Positions 17,512 to 26,379 of a stretch of DNA of 64,000 nucleotides are shown here, in pieces. The stretch's first letter is position 1, and every line of letters begins with the position of its first letter. A model generated the notes under the pieces. It had not been told where the DNA came from. It did no database searches and saw only the letters and a program-made list of their open reading frames with translations. The DNA comes from JAOAFT01 sp035390885 (lineage in GTDB: Bacteria > Bacteroidota > Ignavibacteria > UBA10030). A program made the position numbers and the translations under genes. The stretch spans positions 1-64,000 of the forward strand of contig DAOOUW010000004.1 of NCBI GenBank assembly GCA_035390885.1. Reading direction: 5' to 3'.

Positions 17512-19362
17512 CTATGCTTCGATTGTTTCTGCCTGTTTTCGGGAATATCGGTTTCGATCGTTGTGGTCGAGTATTTTCTTTCGTAAGCGAATTGATTTCG
17601 GAGTAACTTCCACTAATTCGTCATCGGCAATCCATTCGATTGCTTGTTCTAGCGTCAGAAGTCGCGGCGGTTCAAGCCGTACAGCTTCATCTGAGCCCGA
17701 TGCTCGCATATTCGTCAGTTGTTTTGTTCGGCACACATTGACGACCATGTCGTACTCGCGGGAATTTTCACCAACAATCATTCCTGCATAGACTTGCGTT
17801 CCTGGCTCGATGAAGAACGTACATCGATCCTGAAGTTTCCACATTGCGTACGGCACCGCTGTGCCATCTTCAAGCGCAACGAGCGCGCCTCGTGAGCGTG
17901 TAGAAATATCACCCTTGTGTGGTTCATAGCTATAGAATGTTTGATGGAGAATGCCGGTGCCTTTTGTTTGTGTAAGAAATTCAGAACGGAAGCCAATCAA
18001 GCCTCGTGCTGGTACCAGAAATTCTAATCGTGTGTTTCCTTTGTTTTGGATCATGTTGCGTAACTCGCCTCGACGTGAGCCAATATTTTCCATCGTTACG
18101 CCGACGAACTCATCCGGCACATCAATGATAACCTGCTCATACGGTTCACACACAATGTCATCGATGCGTTTATAAATTACCTCGGGGCGCGAGACTTGAA
18201 ATTCATATCCTTCACGTCGCATCGTTTCAATTAAAATACTGAGATGAAGTTCGCCTCGTCCGCTCAACTTAAAGACATCCGGCGAATCTGTTAATTCCAC
18301 TCGCAAGCTGACGTTCGAGCGAAGTTCACGCGCTAATCGTTCGCCAAGATGCCGTGTTGTAACATATTTTCCTTCCAATCCAGCTAAAGGGGAATTGTTG
18401 ACGACAAAATTCATCGAGAGCGTCGGTTCTTCAATCGAAACAAATGGCAAAGGACTGGGATCGACAGCATCGGCAATCGTCTCGCCAATATCAACATCTT
18501 CCATCCCAGCGATAGCGATAATGTCGCCTGTTCCAGCTTCTTCAACTTCGAGTCGCTCTAAACCGTAAAAAGTATAAATCTTTGTTACGCGAGCATCTTC
18601 GATTGTGCCATCGCGATGAACGACTTTCATTGGCGATCCAAGCCGAATGGCGCCACGGTTTACTTTTCCAATACCGAGCCTACCGAGATAGTCATTATAA
18701 TCAATGGTTGTTACAAGCATTTGAAATGGCGCATCGATATCGCCATCTGGCGCTGGAATTCGTTCGATAATGGTTTCAAAAAGCGGTTCGAGCGAAGAGT
18801 TTTTATCTTCCAATTCCCGTTTTGCGATTCCTTGCTTTGCAATGCAGTAAAGCGTAGGGAAATCTAATTGTTTGTCTGTTGCGCCAAGCGAAAGAAACAA
18901 TTCAAAAATCTCATCGAGTACTTCGTGGGGACGAGCATCTTTTCGATCGATTTTGTTGATAATAACAATCGGATGAAGATTGAGTTCTAGCGATTTCTTT
19001 AGAACGAACTTTGTTCCTGGGAGCGGTCCTTCAGCGGCATCGACAAGGAGGAGAACTCCGTCTACCATTTTCAATGTCCGTTCAACTTCGCCCGAAAAAT
19101 CAGAATGCCCTGGCGTATCGACAATATTAATTTTATACTCGACTCCAGTTATTGGGTGTGTATAAAGGACAGCGGTATTTTTTGCCAGAATTGTGATTCC
19201 TCGTTCTCGTTCTAACTCGTTGGAATCCATCACGCGAGCGCCAACGTTTTGGTTTGCACGAAATGTTCCTGTTTGACGAAGCATATAATCAACAAGCGTT
19301 GTCTTTCCGTGGTCAACATGCGCTATAATTGCAATATTTCGAATTTGATCTCTTGTAATCAT
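17512..19362 (-). CDS. typA: Ribosome-associated GTPase TypA/BipA
   Basis: 616 residues, standard length. The G domain has G1 AHVDHGKTTLVDYML, switch II DTPGHSDFSGEVER and NKIDRKDA for guanine recognition. The EF-G-like domains II, III and V follow, with the BipA-specific C-terminal domain (LTNMRASGSDEAVRL). It binds 70S ribosomes at the EF-G site and assists 50S assembly under stress or low temperature. It is upstream of mfd in the same orientation. Confidence 0.97.
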   Translation of the reverse strand: MITRDQIRNIAIIAHVDHGKTTLVDYMLRQTGTFRANQNVGARVMDSNELERERGITILAKNTAVLYTHPITGVEYKINIVDTPGHSDFSGEVERTLKMVDGVLLLVDAAEGPLPGTKFVLKKSLELNLHPIVIINKIDRKDARPHEVLDEIFELFLSLGATDKQLDFPTLYCIAKQGIAKRELEDKNSSLEPLFETIIERIPAPDGDIDAPFQMLVTTIDYNDYLGRLGIGKVNRGAIRLGSPMKVVHRDGTIEDARVTKIYTFYGLERLEVEEAGTGDIIAIAGMEDVDIGETIADAVDPSPLPFVSIEEPTLSMNFVVNNSPLAGLEGKYVTTRHLGERLARELRSNVSLRVELTDSPDVFKLSGRGELHLSILIETMRREGYEFQVSRPEVIYKRIDDIVCEPYEQVIIDVPDEFVGVTMENIGSRRGELRNMIQNKGNTRLEFLVPARGLIGFRSEFLTQTKGTGILHQTFYSYEPHKGDISTRSRGALVALEDGTAVPYAMWKLQDRCTFFIEPGTQVYAGMIVGENSREYDMVVNVCRTKQLTNMRASGSDEAVRLEPPRLLTLEQAIEWIADDELVEVTPKSIRLRKKILDHNDRNRYSRKQAETIEA

Positions 19363-19502
19363 TGTATCTTATACCTAAAAAAATATCTCAGCCTCTCCAC
19401 TTCTGCAGAAAGTACTGAGAGTAAATCAACAAACCTACGATAAAAAATAAATGCCTCTTTTAATGGAGGCATCTATAAGATACGAAACTTTTGGGAGAAA
19501 TT

Positions 19503-19534
19503 AAAAAGGCTGGGATAAATCTGCCAGCCTTTTT
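19503..19534 (-). terminator. Intrinsic terminator after the DUF6588 gene
   Basis: AAAAAGGCTGG (19503-19513) and CCAGCCTTTTT (19524-19534) form a perfect 11-bp stem with T runs on both strands. A second hairpin, ATGCCTC / GAGGCAT, lies at 19451-19472 between this and typA. Confidence 0.85.
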
Positions 19535-19547
19535 AGAAGAAATCTTA

Positions 19548-20585
19548 TTATCGGATGGAAATACCTGCGCCAAGTGTTGCTACAGGAACTTTTGCAAAGC
19601 TATATTCTGCATTGATATCGAGAATAAATAAGGAAAATCGAAGTCCCACATTGAAACGAGATTTATTATCTCCAGTAAAATCAAAGCCTTTTACAGTTAC
19701 GGTGTTCCCTGTTGCTGGATCAAGATAGTCATAATCGTTTAATGTAGCTGTAGCTTTTTCTAATTGGAATCCTCCATAGAGCGTTACAAACAAAATACTC
19801 TTGCTCGCTTCCAATCCATAGGCAACACCTTTTGCAGTAAAAATATCTTTATCCGAAGTTGATTTGAATGTTAGTTTCTGAGTTGTAAAATGTACCGCAA
19901 TATCAACTGGGCATAGAGGAATCCACTGATCGACGTCATAGCGCAAGCCAAATCCAAAATAACTCAACTTACCGGCATCTTCTATTTTTGTTGGAGGTAT
20001 GTAGCGTCCAATCACTTCAAATCCTAATGGCAATCCAATAGCAACTTGAGGAACAGGAAGCGGAACTGAAGGGATATCAAATCCACCAGGGAATGAAAAA
20101 ATTTGTTTGTTGACAGGTATGGTTATTGAATCTCCGTTGCCAATTCCGAATTTGAAATTACGACTCACCATTAGTGGAGTAGATTCTTTTGAACCAAGAG
20201 CGGTGTTCAATGTAATAGTTTCTGGATAGTCGACTCCTCGTCTAAATGTAATTGGCACTGAAGGATAACTCGGATCGATTTCGTTGGCTCGAACTGTAAA
20301 AGTTTCTGGCAGGTTGTAGATAAAGGTTTTATCTCCATCTTTTACAAACGTAAGAGAGACTTTCACGCCAATATCAAATCCTAATACCTTGTGGAGATCC
20401 GCAGAATGGTAATAGCCTGAATTAAGATCGGCAGAAAAATGGTTAAGAAATGGGGAGACATATCCTATCACAGCATCTCGAGAAAGTTTTTGAATTTGCT
20501 CCTGCAAATCTTGCGCCTGTACCGTTACGACAAATGCTGCTGTAAAAATTGTAGTGATAATAAGGATTCGTGAACAATGTCGCAT
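19548..20585 (-). CDS. Outer-membrane beta-barrel protein, DUF6588-like
   Basis: 345 residues with a signal peptide ending VTVQAQ (residue 24). The mature part is rich in amphipathic strands and ends with alternating hydrophobics (VATLGAGISIR), as in porin-like barrels. Overall layout resembles DUF6588 proteins of Bacteroidota and Chlorobiota, whose function is unknown. The start is supported by AGGAGG 6 nt upstream on the minus strand. It is a single-gene unit closed by a strong terminator. Confidence 0.7.
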   Translation of the reverse strand: MRHCSRILIITTIFTAAFVVTVQAQDLQEQIQKLSRDAVIGYVSPFLNHFSADLNSGYYHSADLHKVLGFDIGVKVSLTFVKDGDKTFIYNLPETFTVRANEIDPSYPSVPITFRRGVDYPETITLNTALGSKESTPLMVSRNFKFGIGNGDSITIPVNKQIFSFPGGFDIPSVPLPVPQVAIGLPLGFEVIGRYIPPTKIEDAGKLSYFGFGLRYDVDQWIPLCPVDIAVHFTTQKLTFKSTSDKDIFTAKGVAYGLEASKSILFVTLYGGFQLEKATATLNDYDYLDPATGNTVTVKGFDFTGDNKSRFNVGLRFSLFILDINAEYSFAKVPVATLGAGISIR

Positions 20586-20947
20586 AATTCCTCCTATTGA
20601 TTAAAGTTTATTATATGTAAAGGTTATTCGTTACAAATGTAAATGTTCCTTTATGAAATTACAAGGGGAATTTGTGTCTTGTGTCGGGTAGCGCTTTTTA
20701 TTGAACATGTTCCGATGGCGCTTCGCGTATCTGCCGAAGTATTTCTTGCTGTAGCAATTGATTGCCACTCTAGTGCATGTTTCCCGTCTCCATTGTTGCA
20801 ACATTTGGTTGTTTCTTGTATTTTTTCACTATTCATTTTGCAAGTTAATTCTATTTCTACATATTACAGCTTGAAAGTGGAAGAAATAATTACTACCATT
20901 TTTAAAGAAATGGGGAGGAAATAATTCATACCACAAGATAAGAGCTT
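20586..20947. other. Divergent promoter region, no gene seen
   Basis: 362 bases between the divergent DUF6588 and rodZ genes. An open frame spans 20643-20924 on the plus strand, but its composition is rich in Cys/His/Ser with no recognisable domain and no good ribosome site, so it is not called. Promoters for both flanking genes should lie here. Confidence 0.4.
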
Positions 20948-21748
20948 ATGACATTTGAAGAATTTGGCAATATGTTGCGTCAACAGCGGCTTGCTAAGGA
21001 AGTTTCATTAGCGGATATAGCTACTGTAACGCGAATAAATATAAAATTTTTAGAGGCGTTGGAAAATGGTCAGTTTCATATACTTCCAGCAACTTATGTT
21101 CGAGCATTTTTGCGTGAATACACAGTGATGGTCCAGCTGGACCCCGCTGTTGTATTGCAACAATACGACGAAATCAAAGCAGCTTCTGACATTCAAAAAT
21201 CTTCGACTACATCATCTTCTTCCCCAACAGCGTCTACACAACAGGTACCGGCAACACCCAAGAATAACGGTCTGACAAATTCTGCTCGCAAGTCCATCGA
21301 AATAATAGCTGTCATCATTGTCGTGTTTGCAATGGTCTGGTTCCTGTTATCCAAAAATAAAAATCAAACAGATATTCAACCTGAGATTGCATTCGAAGAA
21401 GTTGTTAAAGAAGCGGAACTTACCACGAGCAAAGCTCCTCAATCAATTGTGAAACAAACGCCTCAACCCACCATTCCATCTATATCTGATAGCCTTGTTC
21501 TAGAAATTATTACAACAGATTCGCTCTGGTTGAGAATGTTTATCGATGATTCAATCGCAAGAGAATATCTTTTTCCTCCAAATGTAAAGCATACCTTCAA
21601 GGCAGCAAAATCTTTTTCTCTTACTCTTGGAAATGCCGGCGCTGCCAAAGTCAAACTCAATGGAAAAGAACTTGGAATGCTTGGAAAGCCTGGAGCAATT
21701 GTGCGTAATAAAATCTTAACTGCAAAATCACTTCAATCATTGGAATAA
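20948..21748 (+). CDS. rodZ: RodZ-like cell-shape protein
   Basis: 266 residues. Residues 1-70 form the HTH_25 domain (LRQQRLAKEVSLADIATVTRI, ATYVRAFLREY) that binds MreB in RodZ. A Ser/Thr/Pro linker follows, then one membrane segment at about 117-135 and a C-terminal DUF4115 domain (about 185-262: DSLWLRMFIDD, LTLGNAGAAKVKLNGKELG). This is the full RodZ layout with an inside-out topology. It links the MreB cytoskeleton to wall synthesis. It is 10 nt ahead of ligA and probably co-transcribed. Confidence 0.88.
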   Translation: MTFEEFGNMLRQQRLAKEVSLADIATVTRINIKFLEALENGQFHILPATYVRAFLREYTVMVQLDPAVVLQQYDEIKAASDIQKSSTTSSSSPTASTQQVPATPKNNGLTNSARKSIEIIAVIIVVFAMVWFLLSKNKNQTDIQPEIAFEEVVKEAELTTSKAPQSIVKQTPQPTIPSISDSLVLEIITTDSLWLRMFIDDSIAREYLFPPNVKHTFKAAKSFSLTLGNAGAAKVKLNGKELGMLGKPGAIVRNKILTAKSLQSLE

Positions 21749-21758
21749 TAAAATTTCT

Positions 21759-23777
21759 ATGCCTTCCAGTGTTGAACAAGAAGTAGAAGAGTTACGCCGC
21801 ATTATTCGAGAGCACGATTACAGGTACTATGTACTCGCTGAGCCTACTATTTCCGACGAGGAATATGACCAGCTCATGCATCGCCTCATAGAATTAGAGA
21901 TAGCATACCCACATTTGCGTACACCAGATTCTCCAACTCAACGCGTTGGCGGACAGCCTCTAAAAGAATTTCCAACTGTTGTTCATCGTGTACCGATGTT
22001 GAGTCTGTCGAATACCTACAATGCCGAGGAGTTATATGATTTTGATCGGCGTGTACGTGAACTTTTAGGGACACAGGATTACAGATATGTGGGCGAGCTC
22101 AAATTCGATGGAATTGCAATTAGCTTGACTTATGAAAATGGAATCTTTACTCTTGGCGCAACTCGCGGCGATGGAGTTCAAGGAGATGATATCACACAGA
22201 ACTTGAAAACTATCCGTTCGATACCATTGCGTATACGTTCAAAACAACCTGCCCCTCCTTATCTGGAAGTGCGCGGCGAAGCGTATATGAACCGGAAAGA
22301 TTTCGAACAAATGAACGAAGAACGTCAACTCGCTGGTGAAAAACCATTTGCAAATCCAAGGAACTCCGTTGCGGGAACTTTGAAGCTTCAAGATCCTGCT
22401 CTTGTTGCTCAGCGTCCTTTAAATTTTATTGCATATTATTTACGTGGAGATATATCTGTTTCTTACCACTCAGAATGCCTTCAACTATTGAAAGAGTTTG
22501 GTTTTCCAACAAGTGAACAAACAAAAATATGCCCAACCATCAAAGACATTGAAGCGTATTGGAAATATTGGGAAGAGCATCGCGATGACCTTCCATTCGA
22601 TATTGATGGAGTTGTTGCTAAAGTAGATTCGCTCAGCCAACAAGAACAATTGGGAGCTATTGCAAAAAGTCCAAGATGGGCAGTTGCCTGCAAGTTTGCA
22701 TCCCGCAAGGCAACAACGCAGCTCAAAGCCATCCGTCTTCAGGTTGGTCGGTTAGGAACAATTACTCCCGTTGCCGAGCTTGAACCTGTCTTTTTAGGCG
22801 GAACGACGGTTTCTCGCGCAACGCTTCATAATGAGGATTATATTCGAGAATTGGATATTCGCGTTTCCGATACGGTTGTTGTTGAAAAAGGCGGCGATGT
22901 TATTCCAAAAGTAACAGCTGTTGTGATAGAAAAACGTCCACCGAACACTCGTCCATACCGATTTCCGAAAACCTGCCCTGTTTGTTCTTCTCCTATCTAT
23001 CGACCAGAAGGCGAGGCTAATTATTATTGTGAAAACAGCGATTGTCCAGCTCAAGTAAAAGGTCGGATAGAACACTTTGCAAGTCGCGGAGCAATGGATA
23101 TCGAAGGACTTGGAGAGGCGGTGGTGGACCAACTTGTAGAGAACCAACTTGTAAAAAATTGCGCTGACCTCTATGATTTATCCTCAAAACGTGCTACATT
23201 AGAGCAGTTAGAACGGTGGGGAAAAAAGAAAGTAACTAATTTATTGGAAGCCATCGAACGGAGTAAGCGGCAGCCTTTCCACCGTGTTCTTTATGCATTA
23301 GGAATTCGACACGTCGGAGCCAGTGTAGCACAGCGAATTGTTGAAAAATTTTGTATAATAGATCAGTTAATCAATGCTACAAAAGAAGATTTAATGACAG
23401 TACCTGGCATTGGATCTGAAATTGCTGAAAGCATTATTCGGTTCTTTCAAAATAAACATAACAGCACGATTGTAGAGCGACTTCGAAAAGCTGGCGTTCA
23501 ATTTGAGCAGAAAGAGCTCCCTCGCTCACAGTCCACAGCATTGAGTGGAAAAGTGTTTGTGTTGACTGGAACATTGGCATCAATGACTCGTGAAGAAGCA
23601 AAGAATAAAATTGAAGCTCTAGGAGGTAAAGTTGCTTCTTCTGTTAGTAGTAAAACGGATTTTGTAATTGTTGGTACAGACGCGGGGTCTAAATTAGAGA
23701 AGGCAAAGGCTCTGCAGAAAACGATTCTGAACGAAGATGATTTTTTGAAAATGCTTTCAAAATATGATATAGTATAA
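21759..23777 (+). CDS. ligA: NAD-dependent DNA ligase LigA
   Basis: 672 residues, as expected. It has the Ia domain at the N-terminus, the adenylation domain with catalytic K115 in ELKFDGIAI, the OB fold (RLGTITPVAELEPV), the four-Cys zinc finger (CPVC and CENSDC), helix-hairpin-helix repeats (LMTVPGIGSEIAESI) and a C-terminal BRCT domain (LSGKVFVLTGTL). K115 has the same number as in E. coli LigA. It seals nicks in replication and repair using NAD+. Confidence 0.98.
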   Translation: MPSSVEQEVEELRRIIREHDYRYYVLAEPTISDEEYDQLMHRLIELEIAYPHLRTPDSPTQRVGGQPLKEFPTVVHRVPMLSLSNTYNAEELYDFDRRVRELLGTQDYRYVGELKFDGIAISLTYENGIFTLGATRGDGVQGDDITQNLKTIRSIPLRIRSKQPAPPYLEVRGEAYMNRKDFEQMNEERQLAGEKPFANPRNSVAGTLKLQDPALVAQRPLNFIAYYLRGDISVSYHSECLQLLKEFGFPTSEQTKICPTIKDIEAYWKYWEEHRDDLPFDIDGVVAKVDSLSQQEQLGAIAKSPRWAVACKFASRKATTQLKAIRLQVGRLGTITPVAELEPVFLGGTTVSRATLHNEDYIRELDIRVSDTVVVEKGGDVIPKVTAVVIEKRPPNTRPYRFPKTCPVCSSPIYRPEGEANYYCENSDCPAQVKGRIEHFASRGAMDIEGLGEAVVDQLVENQLVKNCADLYDLSSKRATLEQLERWGKKKVTNLLEAIERSKRQPFHRVLYALGIRHVGASVAQRIVEKFCIIDQLINATKEDLMTVPGIGSEIAESIIRFFQNKHNSTIVERLRKAGVQFEQKELPRSQSTALSGKVFVLTGTLASMTREEAKNKIEALGGKVASSVSSKTDFVIVGTDAGSKLEKAKALQKTILNEDDFLKMLSKYDIV

Positions 23778-23801
23778 TCATCCATACATGGAGGAACTTC
23801 T

Positions 23802-24446
23802 ATGCGCTCATTTCAACGTAGTACTATTATTCTACTGGCATTAATGCTTTTCACAACAACACTCTTTTGCCAGACGCGAAGTGGAAAACTTGGAATCGGA
23901 GTAGCCGGCAGTGCAGACTACTTTTTAGGGGATGGCAACTCAGAGGCTAAACTTGGAGGCGATGGTGGAGCTAGTCTCTTCTATTCTCCAATTCAATATC
24001 TTGGCATCCGTGCAAATGTTGGTATGGGGAAATTACGCTGGCAACCAATTGGGAAATCGAATATTGTCTCGACAGATTATATGTACAGCGCAGGGTACTT
24101 GAGTCTCGATATGGCGCCTTCCAGTTCATTCAATCCTTTTATCTTTGGTGGAGCTGCGGCTGTTTTTTATGATCCACACACGAAAGATGGTAAATATCGT
24201 AGTGGAAACACTTTCGATGTTCACTATAGCGGCGGCGGAGGATTGGACTATTTCATCAATGAATTCTGGTCTCTTACTATAAAAGGGGAATACGTCTATA
24301 CAAACTCAAAATACTACAATGGCGATGATACAAATGGAAATGATAGCTTTCTACGTGCAGGACTTGAGGTTCGCTATTACTTCTTCGACCAAAATTTTGT
24401 TAAGCGTATGTTAGAAGCGCTAAAGGATCGATACAAGAACAAATAA
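23802..24446 (+). CDS. Small outer-membrane beta-barrel protein
   Basis: 214 residues with a signal peptide ending TLFCQ (residue 24). The mature protein has the glycine-rich alternating strands of an OmpA/OmpX-like eight-stranded barrel (GKLGIGVAGSADYFLG, FDVHYSGGGGLDYFINEFW, LRAGLEVRYYF). GGAGG precedes the start. It lies 24 bp after ligA. Function unknown. Confidence 0.75.
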   Translation: MRSFQRSTIILLALMLFTTTLFCQTRSGKLGIGVAGSADYFLGDGNSEAKLGGDGGASLFYSPIQYLGIRANVGMGKLRWQPIGKSNIVSTDYMYSAGYLSLDMAPSSSFNPFIFGGAAAVFYDPHTKDGKYRSGNTFDVHYSGGGGLDYFINEFWSLTIKGEYVYTNSKYYNGDDTNGNDSFLRAGLEVRYYFFDQNFVKRMLEALKDRYKNK

Positions 24447-24450
24447 ATGC

Positions 24451-24990
24451 ATGTTTGAAGTACTCCGTACAAAAATAGGATTACAGTATGCACGGTTGCG
24501 ATTGTCTTATCATTCCGACCGTGCATTTCGTTTTACAGAAGCGTTAGAACATTCACAACGCGTATTGATTCTCTTCCCAGAAACTCCAATAGAACCGGAA
24601 GCCACTTCATCCCTTATTCGTTACCTCCTCCATCGCTTCTCCTATGAGCGCCTTACATTGTTTATTCGCGAAGACCTCCTGTTCCACCTCGCCCCTGCTC
24701 CTCCCGTAAAAACATTTCTCTATACGAATGATGATATTTCACGGTACTATATTCCTCGTCGACGCTTGCAATCGAAACTTCTTTTGAATACTTTTGATGT
24801 AGTGATTGATCTTAATCTCGGTTTGCATTTGCCCAGCGCATATTTGTGTAAGACATCGAATGCTCCGCTTCGTATTGGATTTGTAAAACCGTATAGCGAT
24901 CACTTTTATAATTTACAGGTACAGACTCATGGAACAACCAATACGGTTGCAACGTATAGAAATTTCCTTAAATGTCTTGATATGTTTTAG
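24451..24990 (+). CDS. Conserved hypothetical protein, DUF6913-like / glycosyltransferase-9-like fragment
   Basis: 179 residues, no signal peptide. A central pattern QRVLILFPE, a run of polar residues, then FDVVIDLNLGLHLPSAYLC and PLRIGFVKPYSDHFYNLQV resembles the first Rossmann half of heptosyltransferases and the small DUF6913 proteins of Bacteroidota, in which a V-I-D-L-N strand precedes a L-R-I-G-F strand. It lacks a second Rossmann domain, so transferase activity is doubtful. Four bases separate it from the barrel gene, and an STAS gene follows after 17 nt. Confidence 0.5.
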   Translation: MFEVLRTKIGLQYARLRLSYHSDRAFRFTEALEHSQRVLILFPETPIEPEATSSLIRYLLHRFSYERLTLFIREDLLFHLAPAPPVKTFLYTNDDISRYYIPRRRLQSKLLLNTFDVVIDLNLGLHLPSAYLCKTSNAPLRIGFVKPYSDHFYNLQVQTHGTTNTVATYRNFLKCLDMF

Positions 24991-25007
24991 GTGAGGAGGA
25001 AAGAAGT

Positions 25008-25337
25008 ATGAAGTACGAAACAAAACAAAATGGATCTTCTGTACTTTTCAAGTTGAAAGAGAAACGGCTCGACTCCAATATTTCTCCGGAATTAAAGGGA
25101 GAATTTCTCATTCTCTGCAAACCACAAACAAAAGAACTCCATATTGATTTATCAGATGTTGAGTTTTGCGATAGCAGTGGATTGAGCGCACTGCTCATTG
25201 CCGAACGAAAGATGCGGGCAAATGGAGGGAAAGTAAAGATTATCGGCGTCCAGAAAAAAATTTTGTCGCTGTTGAAAATTACACACCTTGACCAGGCTTT
25301 CGATATTGAAGTTCCAAAGACAAAAGATGCAAAGTAA
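25008..25337 (+). CDS. STAS-domain anti-anti-sigma factor
   Basis: 109 residues making up a single STAS domain. DVEFCDSSGLSALLIAERK contains the conserved DSSG with the phosphorylatable Ser, and GGKVKIIGVQKKILSLLKIT the second half of the fold. In partner-switching systems such proteins bind an RsbW/SpoIIAB-type kinase when unphosphorylated, freeing sigma factor or another target. No kinase or sigma gene is adjacent here, so the partner is unknown. GAGGAGGAAAG provides a good ribosome site. Confidence 0.88.
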   Translation: MKYETKQNGSSVLFKLKEKRLDSNISPELKGEFLILCKPQTKELHIDLSDVEFCDSSGLSALLIAERKMRANGGKVKIIGVQKKILSLLKITHLDQAFDIEVPKTKDAK

Positions 25338-25373
25338 TTTCTACAATAGTGGGAAAGCTCCAAGTATTGTGAT

Positions 25374-26306
25374 ATGCAAAAAAAGATTCACCAGCAGAGT
25401 TCTGTTTCTTCTCCTCTTGAGGTAGAGAAAGAACAGTTTTTACTTTTTCTAAAGTTAGAAAAAAACGTTTCACTTCATACGCTTCAATCTTACTCGTTCG
25501 ACCTTTCGCATTTTATAACTTTTCTTGGACGTCGTTCAGTTAACGATGCACGGAATAGCACACCAGAAATTATTGCATCTTTCTTCGACCATCTTAAGAG
25601 TCAATATCTCTCTCCACGTTCTCAGGCACGGATGCTTTCTACTTTGAGAAGTTTTTACAAATATCTACTAGGGGAAGGGATTCTTTCAGACAACCCAATA
25701 GAACTCATCGATGCGCCTAAATTAGCAAAAACCTTACCATCTGTATTAACAATTTCAGAAATAGACTGGATTCTACAGCAACCAGATATTACGACTCCTT
25801 TAGGTATTCGAGATCGAGCGCTCTTTGAAACGCTCTATGCCACAGGCGTGCGTGTTTCGGAGGCGATAAATATCAAGCAAGCCGATTTACTCATTAACGA
25901 TGGATTTCTTTTGGTTTTTGGGAAGGGGTCAAAGGAACGTTTTGTACCAATTGGACGCTCTGCTTTAGAATGGATTCAACGGTATCAAAAAGAAAGTCGG
26001 CTTCAATTTGTATCGAAAAATAAATCGGGGGATTATTTATTTCTCAGTGTACGTGGGACCAAACTTACACGTTCGATGGTTTTCCGGTTAGTTCAAAAAT
26101 ATTCTAAAGCAGCTGGAATCGAAAAAGAAGTTCATCCACACACATTTCGCCATTCATTTGCAACACACTTGCTAGAAGGTGGAGCTGATTTACGCGCTGT
26201 GCAGGAAATGTTAGGACACACTGATATTTCGACAACTCAAATTTATACTCATATCGATCGTGAATATTTGAAAGAGGTACATCGCACTTTTCATCCAAGA
26301 CAGTAA
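25374..26306 (+). CDS. xerD: Tyrosine recombinase XerD/XerC
   Basis: 310 residues, typical length. The N-terminal SAM-like core-binding domain (about 18-105) precedes the catalytic domain. All active-site residues are present: R160 (ATGVRVSE), K184 (GKGSKERF), H256 and R259 (HTFRH), H282 (LGHTDIS) and nucleophile Y291 (TQIYTHID). With FtsK it would resolve chromosome dimers at dif. XerD and XerC cannot be separated with certainty from this sequence alone. No phage gene is nearby, which favours a housekeeping role. Confidence 0.88.
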   Translation: MQKKIHQQSSVSSPLEVEKEQFLLFLKLEKNVSLHTLQSYSFDLSHFITFLGRRSVNDARNSTPEIIASFFDHLKSQYLSPRSQARMLSTLRSFYKYLLGEGILSDNPIELIDAPKLAKTLPSVLTISEIDWILQQPDITTPLGIRDRALFETLYATGVRVSEAINIKQADLLINDGFLLVFGKGSKERFVPIGRSALEWIQRYQKESRLQFVSKNKSGDYLFLSVRGTKLTRSMVFRLVQKYSKAAGIEKEVHPHTFRHSFATHLLEGGADLRAVQEMLGHTDISTTQIYTHIDREYLKEVHRTFHPRQ

Positions 26307-26379
26307 TATTTTGGGTGCGAAAAATTTTTCTCTTTTGTTTCCATCATCATTGTGAATTTGCAACAGAATTTCGCTGTTC

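Noticed and set aside
14536..19443. Multiple plus-strand open frames over mfd and typA
   Set aside because: They are antisense shadows of two well-supported essential-type genes.
20643..20924. 93-codon open frame in the rodZ/DUF6588 promoter gap
   Set aside because: No ribosome site, odd Cys/Ser/His-rich composition, and it occupies the divergent promoter region.
25374..26306. Xer-family recombinase as sign of an integrated element
   Set aside because: Full-length housekeeping XerC/D type amid conserved genes; no attachment repeats or phage genes nearby.
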